Source: Rotaria socialis
Lineage: Eukaryota; Rotifera; Eurotatoria; Philodinida; Philodinidae
Reading direction: 5' to 3'
Assembly (NCBI GenBank): GCA_905331475.1
Contig: CAJNYU010000888.1
Location: 1 to 64,000, forward strand
Length of the DNA: 64,000 nt
The notes below the pieces were generated by a model. That model was not told the DNA's origin, did not search any database, and saw nothing but the letters and a program-made list of their open reading frames with translations. Positions 23,363 to 35,342 of the stretch are shown here, one piece after another; the first letter of the stretch is position 1; each line of letters opens with the position of its first letter. Both the position numbers and the translations under genes were made by a program.

Positions 23363-25398
23363 TTATTGTGATGTTGGTGGATGAGTAAGACATGCTTGAT
23401 AAATAATATCAAGAAAATGATCATCATTTTGAACGAGATGAAGAAGAACATTACGAAAATGTTCGCGACTCATTATTGGAGTTAATTGAGTTGATAAACG
23501 ATGTTTCGTACGTTCGGCACCAATAGCAGCCACAGGTGAAGGTGGTGTTGCTGCTATAGGTTCGAACGCTGATGGTGGCATAAGATCAAGTAGATTTTGT
23601 TGGGCCGATTGTTTTGCAAAAACTGAGCTATCATCAAGAGAAAGATTTTCTAATGCATTTTGACCACGAATATTGAGAAGTCGTTTGAGTGACGATGTTG
23701 GATCTTCAGTATTATTATTATTACTTCCATTTGTTAACGGAATTAGTGAAGGAGGAAATGAACTTTGTTCGATTGGTTTAGCAATTTCAATTTGACCAAT
23801 GGATGTCGATGGAACAGTAGGAGTTAAACGTGCAAGATGGGTATGGAGAAGATCTATAGGGATCTGCGTTGGATAAGGATTGACAGATTGCAGTGGTGGC
23901 GGTGCTTGAGGCTGTTGAATAGCAACATTTGATGATGCAATTAAACGAGTCGGAGTCTGATTGACATTAACACGAGTCGAAGCAATTTGCGGTGGTGTTT
24001 GATTTTGTAACTAAAATATTCAAAATTATTCACCATGACTCTAATTATTCCTTGTTGTTAATTGTAAAAAAACAGCTGCAAGCTTTGAATTAACCAGCAG
24101 CCTCGAAACGCGCCGCCTGCCCCGAGCAATCCTTTGCGTCGAGTCGAGCGAGCCTAGAAAAAGATTTTACCGGGCTGGGCCGGGCAAATATTTCAGTCGG
24201 GCTGCCCGACAACGAGTTGAACGTTAATTTTTCTAGAAACATCAAAAGATGTCACATGTTATTCTGATATTAATTTTACTTAAACACTCATCATCAATGC
24301 ATTTTCATAATTTTTTAGCGCTTTGACGTCTAATAATTTTTTAGCGCTATGAAGTCTAAACTAAGCTTATATTTTATCAAATAAATTTTAATAACAAGAA
24401 GTTTCTTTGCACTTGTCAAATAAGTCGGGCCGGGCCAGGTGGGCCCTAAAAAAATAGCCCGACGGACTGGGCGAGCCATCAAAAAGTGGCCCAATTTCGA
24501 GGCCTGTTAACCAGTAACTACGCGATGTTCAAAACTCAACTTAATGTAGTGTAAAAATGACTCATTTAACATTTCTCAGATATGCTGCGACTGATTCTCC
24601 GTGTGGACTCAAGAATAAATCTTCAGAATTTTTCAAATGCTAAACAGACCATTCGTTTATCCACTTTATTCTAGTGAAAAGAAATCGACTTTTCTTTATA
24701 CTCACAATGATTGGTTGTTGTGGCATTTGTTGTCGAAAAATATTTGTCGGTGGTTGTTGCATTGACATTGTTGGCGGTATTGGTCCATTCAATTGTGCTT
24801 GAGAATCAATTGGAATAGAAGATGCTGCTGTTGTACGAACTTGTTGTTGTTGTTGTTGTTGCTGTTGTTCTTCAAGAGTTTTTATAGCTTGAATACACCG
24901 AGTAAGAAATGTATTTAATCGAAGACACTCTGAATCGGTTAAAAAATGTATACAAAAAACCTCACGACGATCATTCCGAGCAACTTCATAGAATAAACGT
25001 AATTTATCAGCTTGTTGCACCATATCCGACGTTATTGGTTGTATAAGAAATTTATCTCCATTGATAATTCCAAATGCATAGGATGGACATGGCTTGTTGT
25101 TTATGATTTGTTGTTTTTCGTATACACATAAATTACCTTCGATATTAGGTGAATTTTCCCAACGAAGTTCAGTTGAATTATATGAAAATGCTTTAACTTG
25201 ACCGATACAATCGAATAGACGTGTTGCTTCTCGATCATGTTTACGTATCATTGTACCTATTTCAGTCAGAACTTGTTGTGATAGTCGATTTGGAGTTTGC
25301 ATTATTGGTGACGAATGAGAATTAGGTGCGACAACAGATGTAAACATAGGTGGTACAGCTTTCGGACGGACGATGGACGATTGTTTATCGTCTAGCAT
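23363..25398 (-). CDS. DCP1: mRNA-decapping enzyme 1 (DCP1)
   Basis: Activator of the decapping enzyme DCP2, acting in P-bodies. Two exons (25398-24706, 24010-23363) give 446 residues. The EVH1-like DCP1 domain covers about residues 40-170: IGTMIRKHDREATRLFDCIG, QVKAFSYNSTELRWENSPNI, EGNLCVYEKQQ, YAFGIINGDKFLIQPITSDM, REVFCIHFLTDSECLRLNTF. A glutamine run and a Pro/Gln-rich linker follow. The C-terminus SREHFRNVLLHLVQNDDHFL is the DCP1 trimerisation helix. ATG 25398 is the first in-frame ATG. The intron is 695 nt instead of about 55, because a hAT MITE sits in it; the frame is preserved across it. Confidence 0.92.
24090..24514. mobile_element. 409-bp hAT-type MITE in the DCP1 intron
   Basis: Element 24098-24506 is flanked by direct repeats TTAACCAG (24090-24097, 24507-24514). 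The ends are inverted: CAGCCTCGAAA on the left, and CAGGCCTCGAAA as the reverse complement of the right. Both ends are GC-rich with repeated GGGC(C/T)GGGC motifs, in sharp contrast to the AT-rich core, which has a tandem AATTTTTTAGCGCT motif. It has no coding capacity. The exact 8-bp duplication and CAG ends mark a hAT-mobilised element. An intact duplication and a few end mismatches suggest fairly recent to moderate age. Confidence 0.85.
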
Positions 25399-25768
25399 GA
25401 ACACATGCAAAATAAATTTCAAATTGAAAGATTTCGTAAAAATGTAAGAACAAAAGAGAGAAGAAAAAACTTTTGACGAGTTAAGAAAAAGAAAGAGACC
25501 GGATGGATGAAATAGTTCTTTGTTTCATTGGCTATTTCTATTTTAGAGGATTGAATAAAATTGGAACCAATTATAAATTGAATTCTATAGATGTCGCGGG
25601 TGTATTGCGTATCAATTGTGGCCGAATTATTTTATGCTGCGAAACAAAGAAATCTTATCGAAATTACCGTCCTTTATAATTAATCGATTTTTTCTTCATA
25701 GTTATCACATGCATCTGTTTTGATCATAACTATGTAATGGTCAGTGTAACAGATATTATACTGAATAG

Positions 25769-26057
25769 CCCAGGTCGATCAAAACGGGCCACCGTAAACG
25801 GTCGTTTTTGCATCGTATTCAGTCGTAAAACGGCCGTTTTAACCCGAATTAAGGCGTTTTAACAGGGGCAATATTACGGTCATACACCCACACCGTATAT
25901 CAGCCGTAAAACCTCGTGCAGCCGGCGCAATATTATCATATTCTATAGTACATACGGTCGTATTACTGCCCCTGTTATAAGGGGAAAATACGGTACGTAA
26001 AACGGGCCGTATTTGTAGCGTATACGACCGTTTACTGATCGTTTTCTTCGACCGGGG
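25769..26057. mobile_element. GC-rich foldback element
   Basis: About 289 bp with long imperfect inverted repeats. The left end CCCAGGTCGATCAAAACG faces a right end whose reverse complement is CCCCGGTCGAAGAAAACG. Inner matched blocks include GTAAACGGTCGT, ACGG(C)CCGTTTT and AACAGGGGCA. Motifs of the form ACGG(C/T)CGT recur throughout. There is no convincing target duplication and no coding frame. The GC content is well above its surroundings. It fits a MITE or foldback element; which transposase moved it is unknown. Confidence 0.6.
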
Positions 26058-26261
26058 AGCACTGCTGAGAGTTTTGTCTGATGTGAATTGCAATACTAGT
26101 GCTCCTATAAAGTTTGTGATGAATTTATTTACATATCAATCTTCACTACGGATTGAATAAAAATTTAATAAGTTCTAACATATGATTTACTCTTGTTAAT
26201 TGTGTATTAAACAGCTGAAAGTTTTCTACAACACTGAGCGTTCGTCATACCGGTATTCGTA

Positions 26262-26289
26262 GAGATGTCCAGTGGCGGAGCCAGGGGGN

Positions 26290-26362
<73 letters not shown>

Positions 26363-26718
26363 CGGCTCCCCTAGTGAGATTTTAGAAAATGCATTTTTTA
26401 TATAAATGTGTATTAATGTTTCCAGTTTAACGTTTTAACAAGTGCTGCCAGGTAGCAAACTCAAAAACCCAGAAAAAATCCGATAAAATTTTCAAAATCT
26501 CTAAAAAAAAACTGCAGAAAGACTTTTAAAATCCGGGAAAAACCCGGAAGAGTTGTCAAAATCCGCAAGATCTGTCAAAACCGTTCCTAAAGCACGCTTT
26601 TAAAAGTGGCGCCTCGCCCCTAATTTTTGGATGTTCACGACACCTCTAAGGGGCTGCGGGCCCCCCNAGGGGTTGAGCCTTCCTAGCCCAAAATCCTGGC
26701 TTCGCCACTGGAGATGTC
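26262..26718. mobile_element. 441-bp hAT-type MITE with poly-C run
   Basis: Element 26270-26710 is flanked by the 8-bp repeat GAGATGTC (26262-26269, 26711-26718). Inverted ends are CAGTGGCGGAGCCAGG and, from the right, CAGTGGCGAAGCCAGG, a classic hAT terminus. Inside there is an ambiguous base (26289), a run of 72 C (26290-26361), and a second ambiguous base (26667) beside a C run. Between them are short repeats of the AAATCCGGGAAAAACCCGGA kind. The C run and the Ns look like an assembly or sequencing problem at a G-run/C-run palindrome rather than true length. Confidence 0.85.
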
Positions 26719-29700
26719 ATGAACGGAGTATCATCATCTTGTTTTAACTTTCAGTAATTAAAGTCGTGAAGTTTAGGAGAGTATATTGCACTATGTTCTC
26801 ACAGTACAAGAAAGAAATTGATGTACTGAACTTTCTTTTTTAAGATGGTACTAGTCTTGATAAGGTTCTCATGGAAACATGACCCTTTTTTTTATGAACG
26901 AATGTTTTTCACCAAATGAATTTCATAACATACGAATTGCAGTTTTTAATAAATAATTGTTGTTCGATGAATTGCAAATTTGTATTACGATTGATTTATT
27001 CTTCAAGAAAAGTTTATTCTACTGATTCATATTCATGTGCATATGATCCATTTCCAAGATGGTTTGTTGATAGTAGTGATAAGAGGAATCTTTTCTATAG
27101 GGACAAGCTCAACTATTCTGTTTACTTCTTGATTCTTCAAGCTTCTCGAAATTTTTCTTCTTCGAAATAATATTCATTAACTTGAAATCTCTTCCATGGC
27201 TGGTATGAAAAGTATTACATGTAAAAATCCTATTTGTAATAACGTGTCACCGGAGATGAGGAAATTTCTAAGTAGTGAATGATCGAAAAATAAAACATGA
27301 TCTACAAAAATTTCCTTTGTTTGATGCATTTATTGAATTGACGAAATTGATAACTGTATTTTATAATTTTGACGTGGCCTTTACCATATTTGAAAAGACG
27401 GAACCCATCTCAGATAACTAATTTGTCTCAATTTTTAGTGCCTAAATCTTCGACAAACGTTTAGCCTGTTTTAAATATACAAGTTCATTTCTAAATTTTG
27501 TATAAACAACGAACTGTAATAAATTCAACAATACCACCATCATCACTTCATTCGAATGATTTTTCTGCAGCTACAATTTCTTTATAAATTCTATTACGAA
27601 ATTCTACTATACACTCCATCTACGCCTGTAGGCTTTGAGTCAATTTTTTACGAATAGATCTATAAGGATTAACATTGAAAAAGTTTCAGAAATCTATGAC
27701 ATCGATTACTTTCTGTATCAAGTTTGACAAAATTGATGAAGAATCATATTTGAAAAGAAGACAACTACTTGTCTCAGGTGAAAATTTAATACTTCACGTT
27801 TTTATCTCTTTTTGGGTTTTAAAAAGTAGCTGAGAGAAATGGATATTTAACATTGAAGTTGCAAATAGAAAATGACAGTATCACAATATGTCAATTTATG
27901 AATGTATTACAATTAGTAAACTTTTAAATCGTGTATTATTTGGGAAAAAAGTTATCAATAATTGCAACTATTGTGTTCCTATGAACAGAACTATTATCTG
28001 AATTATTTTGAACACTAGGCTATGCTTTTGTGTTGAACTTGAGAGAATAATATATTCATATTTCAGATCATCAATTTCATTGAACGTTAGTTCGTGTTTA
28101 CAGGTAGAGAAGAGTATAGAAACGCAATTCCTTTTATGTTTTAGACTCCTTGAGATGTACCGGGGCCAGCAAGTACCTCTTTTCAAAGATAAGAAAATCT
28201 AGAGCGATTAAACTGATCCTGGCGGTATAGAAGTATTTCATTGTGCATTGAAGGGATAAGTGTTTTTTTTAGACAGTGTTGAGGCATCGTACAGCAACAA
28301 TGCTTTGCAATAAAAAAGAGATTTCCAGATAGGAACGTTCAAAAGCAAAATTGCAATTGACAGGTTTCCACCTGGTCCAGGCTGTGCTGTTTTGCTAATT
28401 ATTTATTTGTCTATATAGTTAAGATTGCTCAGATTAAATCTCTCAACAATTTTCTCTGTTAAAAGTAATCGTTAAGATTTTAAGCTCAAGATAACATAAG
28501 TCTGATTACTCATTGTTTTAATTGTATTTCAACTTAAAATCCAATGTAGCTGTAGTAAGAGTGATTGATGTAGTGGAGTTCATAAGTTTTTTCTCTTATT
28601 ATATCCTGGATATTACGATTATGGCAAACATAAAGAACGGGGGCAAGTAAGCCATGACTTGAATTGACACGAAAAATGCTTTCATCAGAAGCGAATTACA
28701 GATTTCCATAGTTGTTGTATTGAAAGTTTAATTTTTTTTTATTACACAGTAACAAGATATTACCAGGCGGAATATTATTTCATATACGAAAACTGATACT
28801 ATAAGCTTATCTTAAAACAAGGAGTTACATTAGCACTTAGTTGCACCTTCATTAGCATTTAGATGTATTTTCATCAGTACTTTTTCAGCTTCTAAAAAGC
28901 CAACCAAGTAGCACAAATGATTACCAATTTTACGAACTAAGACTAAGAGCAGATTATTGTCTGGGTATTACTATAGATTCAATCCTCTTTTTTGTTTTGT
29001 TTAGAACGGCTTCAATCTCTAATTTTTGCTAAAGAAAAAGATATGTTATAATGATTACATCAGCATTTGTCAATAGATTAAGTTCAAAAGGTTAGTGTTC
29101 GAGATGAAGCAATCGAAATTACCCGATGCTTTTAAAAGAGAAAAATGTTCAAATATAACAATCATTTTAAATTCAACAATTGAATAGTTTAGATCTTGTA
29201 AAAATAGACAAAACTTTGATTATCTGTAGATTAGGACAGATTATTTTAATTTCTATTCGATACTTTATAGTTAATTGTAATATTTATGTTTTTGAGAATA
29301 TTCGATTTTTATTTAAAAAGCTAAATAACGGAAAATTTGTAGATGTTACTATGAATAAAATTTTTCCACACTTGTTCTTAACACCGCAGTATGTAATGAA
29401 TTTGTGAATCTCATAAGATGATCAAATTTTTTTAAATATTTCACGAGCAATCTCAATATATAATTAATTCTATCAAGAGGAGCAAAAAACAGAACTAATT
29501 GGTGATTTGATAAAATTAAAATTTCTATTCGTCACAAAATAATGAAACGGCATAAATATTATTTGACCCATGTCTCTATGAAAATGCAGCCGAAACTCAA
29601 AATATTTTTTTATCAAAACAATCCGAGCAAACAGCTCTAGAAATCCTAAGAACTTGAATAAATTTCGACGAAATTGTCAGATGACTTATCGAAACTCTAT

Positions 29701-30220
29701 CGATATGTTTTACATTAAAATTCAACAAAAAAAATTCCATTGAATCGACTTTTTGCAGTAAGGAAAAAAACTAAAAATTAGATTTTTCTCATATTCTTTC
29801 ACATAGAGTCAAAATCTTTGTCCTATTCTCTGGTAATCTTTCATTCAAACTATGTTCATCATTTCATCTATAGTCAAAATCTATTTTTTCAAATGGTATT
29901 TTTTACTACTGCTGTCTAGTGACATCACTTTGTCATAAATTCAAGAACGTAATGCTAAGAAATTTATTCGTCATACATACAACTTGTCTTTTATAATAAC
30001 CAGTAGATAATAAATATATATAAATATAAATTAGTTCTATTTCATTCGGTTTTATAATCATTGACGTGAACTGAAAATTATTAAAAATATGATTTTGAAG
30101 AATAAATCGAAATAAATATTTCGATTTTTGATAATTGAATATGAAAAAAAGATTTCAATCTGCTATTCACTTTTCGTTCTAATCTTATCTATTTCTGATC
30201 AACTTAATTCTCCTTTAAAG
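26719..30220. other. Long gene-poor stretch
   Basis: No supported gene in 3.5 kb. Frames at 26916-27170 and 29180-29407 are AT-composition artefacts without motifs. The piece from about 27890 to 28160 is similar to 34080-34400, pointing to an old segmental duplication or a repeat family (listed separately). Confidence 0.45.
27890..28160. repeat. Diverged repeat, copy 1
   Basis: This stretch aligns with 34080-34400 in the same orientation. Shared blocks include ATGTATTATTT(A/G)G, TTATCTGA-TATTTTGA, a TTTGTGTTGAACTTGAGA block, and TTTCATT followed by GTTAG/ATTAA. No coding or transposon ends are visible at either copy. Confidence 0.5.
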
Positions 30221-32989
30221 ATGATGTTGAATTCTCTGTCTCGATATCTGATTCAATCTTTTTGGAAAGTTGACCAAAGAAAATATAAATATGTTTCTGC
30301 CTTATTATCGTCAACATCATCGTCGCCATCAATGAAATTAAATTTGAATATGAAAAAATTAATTGATTCTCAACAATATAGACAAGCTCTTGCAATTTTT
30401 GATCGTCAAATATCTATAGGTGATCAAGTAACATTTACTTTAGCTTTAAAAGCTTGTACAAAATTGAATGATTATCAATACGGTATTCGAATTCATCAAC
30501 AGTTATCATTGAAAGCACTTGAAGACCCATATCTTCAAACATCACTAATTCATTTCTATAGTAAATGGTGCTATTTTTTTTTTGAGACAGGAAATAGATA
30601 TATAAAATAATTTCTTTCATCTAGTGCAATGTCACAATATTGATCAAGCTGATAAAATTTTTTCAACTAAGAAGAATAAAACCGTTTACACATATGGTGC
30701 AATGTTCAAAGGTAATTTCAATTTATTTTCTTTTTCTTCAATCTATTTGACGAAAAATTCATCCATTTCTTAGGTTATATTTCGAATAATATGCCAGAAA
30801 AAGTTATTGAATTATTTGAGAAAATATCAATAAAAATAGATGAAGTAATTATTATATTATTATTTAATGCTTGTGCTAAACTTTGCAATAATCGTGCAAT
30901 TAAAACTGGAAGAGATGCACTTAATCGATTACCAACTTCGTTTCTTCAAAATCAAAAATTAATAAATGCAGCTATTGATATGTTAATGAAATTTGGTGAT
31001 GTCAATCAAGCGGAAGTTTTGTTTGAAAAAACTCAAAACAAAACTCTTGTAACATATGGAGCAATGATGCAAGGTTATCAAAAAACAGAAATAAATAAAT
31101 TTTTGATTATTATAGAGCTTTTATTTTAGGTTATGTTACGAATAATTTATCTGATAAAGCATTAGATTTATTTGAAAAAAATCCTTTAAAATCTAATGAA
31201 GTTTTATACTCAATTGTATATAATGCATGTGCTTCATTGTCAAATGAAAAAGCCATTCAATTAGGAAAGAAAATATTTGACAAAATGCCAAAGAGATATC
31301 TTCATGATAATGTTTTAGTTAATTCAACAATTCATATGTTTATGAGTTTTGGCGAAATAGAAATTGCTGAAAATCTCTTCTCACATATTAAAGACAAGAC
31401 TTCATATACTTATGGTGCAATGATAAATGGTTATAAAATCAATCAAGAACTACAGAAATGTTTATTACTTTTTGAAGAAATTAAAAAAGAAAATTTAATA
31501 ATAGAAGAACCTATATTTCTATCATTAATTGGAGCATGCTCTCAAATAGGAATACGTTCAATTTGTGAACATATTGTTCGTCAAATACCTCTTTCGCAAC
31601 CGAGTATTTATTTACAAAATGCTTTGATCGATATGTGGGTAAGAATCATTTAATTTTTATTTATTAATTATTTAACATTCTGTCAATAGGGTAAATCAGG
31701 TGATGTTAATCAAGCTAAACAAATATTTCAATCCATCTCTCAACCTGAAATTATTAGTTATAATTCTATGAGTAAATAAATAAATGATTAATTTCTAGAC
31801 TATCTGCTTGTCTTTCTTTTACAAATAATATTTATTATTTTTGTATTTAGTAAATGTATATGCAAGAAATGGAATGGGCTATGAAGCAATTGATTTATAT
31901 AATAAAATAGATGAAAATATTCGTGATAAAATTTCTCATATTTGTGTTTTAAATGCTTGTTCTCATTCGGGTCTTATTGATCAAGCTCAAATGATATTCA
32001 ATAAAATTGAAAAAAAATCAGTAGAAATTATTACCACAATGGTTAGATTATTGATTAGTAGTAGAAAAGAAACTATCTACTAACAATTTAGATCGATTGT
32101 CTTAGTCGTATGGCTATGTTTGATCAAGCACAAAAATTGATCGATGATTATGAAAAGTCAAATTCACCTGATTCGATTATGTATAGTAAGAAAATTATTT
32201 ATTAAACATGCGTCATCGATAAATCCACCAGTTAATCATTTATTTGTCTTTATTTTTTGCAGCAGCCATGTTGTCAGGTGCTCGAAATCATCGTCATCTT
32301 GTTCTTTCAGAAAAATTGTACAATCAAATGAAATCATTATTTTCTAATGAAAAATCAGATTTGATTTCTGCATCGATCCTATTATCAAATACTTACTCTT
32401 CTTTGGGACATGAGCAACAAGGTGAAGCAATAAGAATTGATCGAATAAAACAATTTGGCAAAAATGCCAAAGTTGGTGTATCATGGACTGAAGTTAATGG
32501 TCAACTTGTGGTGAAAAAAACACATTTGTTTTTGAGTATGACCATTTGTTGTTTTGTTAATTTTAGAGATTTCACGCTCATGATCGTTCTCATCGTCAAT
32601 CCAATGAAATCTATGCTGAACTTGAGCGTTTATCAAATGAATTAAGAGAACATGGCTATGAATATGATTCAACTTGGATTACTCGTCCATTGAAAGATGG
32701 AGAAACTGTTGAATCTGTTTTATGTGGTCATAGTGAAAAACTTGCCATTGCATTTAATTTTATTCAACATCCTCGACCATCATTTATTCAGATAACAAAA
32801 AATCTTCGTGTCTGTGGAGATTGTCGTAAGTCATAAAAATATTGAAATATGTTTTTGAAGATTATTTTCTTAGATCGTGCAACGAAACTTATTGCGAAAA
32901 TTCGACAATGTGACATCATTGTACGTGATGCTAATCGCATTCATCATTTTCATACGAATGGACAATGTTCTTGTCAAGATCATTTTTAA
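30221..32989 (+). CDS. DYW-class pentatricopeptide repeat protein
   Basis: Ten exons (30221-30560, 30625-30711, 30774-31073, 31130-31638, 31690-31771, 31851-32041, 32092-32185, 32263-32510, 32567-32825, 32874-32989) splice in frame to 741 residues. An N-terminal Ser/Arg-rich region looks like a mitochondrial leader. Repeated PPR units follow, with the recurring TYGAMxxGY and LINAC-type helices. An E-like region follows with SWTEVNGQLV and RFHAHDRSH. The C-terminal DYW deaminase domain has HSEKLAIAF and CGDCHRATK, the zinc-binding and catalytic HxE...CxxC, and ends CSCQDHF, so the plant DYW tripeptide is DHF. Plant proteins of this type perform C-to-U RNA editing in organelles. The family is reported in bdelloids; editing here is inference. 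Introns match local style, so the gene is established in the genome. Confidence 0.9.
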
Positions 32990-35342
32990 TTTATTTTCAC
33001 TATTGTTTTTTAATAGAACTTCATCGTGAGATTGTAAATCAAAAAGGAATCTCTCTTCATTTTCTTCTTGATGATATTATTGGGAAGTTAAGGAGGATGT
33101 GGGTGGGGATCAGTGTTTCCACTGGCAAGTGTACACAGCAGAAGCAAAATGTACAGAACATCTGCTAGTTTTGATTTACACTGTACTATAAACTTGCCCA
33201 GAAAAACAAAGTGTACAATGGACACTGCTAAAATAGTTTACACTCTGATTTCTTTGATCTCTGAACCATATCCAACTGACCCCATCAGGGCATATTTTTT
33301 CTACTTCATTTGTACATAGAAATTGTAGATCTCATCACTTTACATCTATCCTAGAAAAATCTCCTTGGGTCTTGACTCTATGACGGAGAACCTAGGACAT
33401 GAGTTGTACGGACAGACTGTGGATACCATGATTTTAGCAGTATTTATCATATTCGTGAAGAAAATTTTTCGTTTGTTAAGAAAGTTTTCTTACAGATTTG
33501 TACAGAATTTAATTCTCTATCGAATGGTATATGATCCAAAATATGAACTATGACTATTGTTCTTAATAATTGACTATTTTTCGTCTCGCCGTTGAGCAAA
33601 TGCAATGCATTTTAGGGTGTGATTATGGACTAGAAAAAAGTTCAACAGATCAGGCTGACACTTTCAGGGATGACTACTATGAGTATGCTGCGAATGATTC
33701 GAAAGTTTGAAGCCACTTCATGGTGCAATTCTTATTGGGCCGAAATCTGTATAAAACGTCCCTCGTCCTTTATTCGAAGTTTTTGGATGTTTTTGTTATG
33801 AAAAACAGTACGGAATCAATATAAGGTGAATAATACAACCAGTACTGCGTTTTGATCTTTGTAAGTATATTTAATTTGATTTCCTTTATTTGCAACAAGA
33901 GAAATTTATCCATCAATATTAGAGAACTTCTTGCTGATCGCAGGGAGTTTCAATTCATTTTTTATTTATTTAAAAATATAGATTAGACCAAGAACCACTG
34001 TAGAATTCAGTTGTAAAAACAAAATTAATTGTTACTTGTTGACTGTAGTATCTGATCTGATAATTAAAGGATGAAACATTGTAATCACTGAACATTTTAA
34101 TGATGTATTATTTAGGACATAAGTTATCTATATTATCATCTGACTGCCACTGTTGCTTTTCTACGAAAAACCTTCTTATCTGAGCTATTTTGAGAACTAG
34201 GAGATATTTTTGTGTTGAACTTGAGATAAGAATATAGTATATATTTATTCTTCAGCAGAAAAATTTCATTAAGCATTAAATCATCGGGACATTCCAAGGT
34301 AAAAAAAATATTCTTACCAAAGTTTGTTTATCGTAGAGAAAAATACTCTTATAGTCAGTATTGCGATTTTTGTATACTTCTAGGATTCCTTTTTTTCTGT
34401 ATCGTATACTTGAAATTACAACTATGACAGGCGCTAGAAGCTGAGGAAATCAAATCTGGAGTGACAAGCATTTCACTTGGTAACATATTAGATTCTCAAA
34501 GGCAAAGAGACATTCTATATGGTGCTGAAATCATAACTGTTCGATTATTGAATGATTCATATTCCAAGTACAATCTCATAGGTGAGTTCACTGGTTTCAG
34601 GATTATCAATCTTGAAACAATAATACAAACAGTACACGTTTAGGTCGAACATCGAGCGTGTGAAAATGACAATTATTCACTCTTTCTCTCTCATCAACAA
34701 GAAAGAATTCATAAGATTTCTATGAAACATTATTAGTGCTTCGTGTATTCTAATGAGTCTCAGCATAAATAGTAATGATAAATCAATTGCGTAATTTGTA
34801 CATGAATTAGGATGTTTACGAGAAAAAGCCTAATTAAGTAATCCTCTTTATTCGATGTTGTTTCTAAAAGAATTTCTCCGACATAGTTGAATTTATGTGG
34901 ATGGACTAAAGAAGGACTTCGTTTGAAATGCGTTATTATAACAAACTTCATAAACTATAAAATATTCTAATTTTTGTGATATAACTGTTCACGGAGATGA
35001 GGCAACCTGCTGAGAAAAAAAATAGCGTAGTTTTCTCATACATACTCAAGTGAAATAAAACCGCGTATGATTAATCAAAAACATACGTATGTTTGAAGGT
35101 CTCCAATTTAATAATGGCGAAAAGAATGTTATATGTGCGGTTCTTTGAATGCATTTTCTTTTTCGTTATGTATTGATTGCATCGCACATTTTTCGATTCT
35201 TTATACAAGCGAAAAATTGCACAATCATGACGAAGGTCGATGCCATGATGTCAAAAAAAAACACATATCAACATGAAGGAAGACAAAACTTACAAAAAAA
35301 ATCACTTTATTAAAGCATACTCTCTGAAAACTAGAAACATTC
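32990..35342. other. Intergenic stretch with decayed sequence
   Basis: No intact gene. A weak hairpin lies at about 33117-33225 (CAGTGTTTCCACTGG facing CAGTGTCCATTG) without target duplications. A 60-codon frame at 34461-34643 with coherent composition (SISLGNILDSQRQRDILYGA) may be a gene fragment of unknown family. The 34080-34400 piece repeats 27890-28160. Confidence 0.4.
34080..34400. repeat. Diverged repeat, copy 2
   Basis: Same-orientation partner of 27890-28160. It shares GATGTATTATTTAGGACATA-like and TTTGTGTTGAACTTGAGATA-like blocks with it, with many substitutions and small indels. The frame at 34461 lies just downstream; no equivalent is obvious downstream of copy 1. Confidence 0.5.

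Noticed and set aside
33117-33225. hAT-like ends (CAGTGTTTCC / CAGTGTCCATTG) around a hairpin
   Set aside because: The ends pair poorly and there is no 8-bp duplication; it may be an old MITE but cannot be supported.
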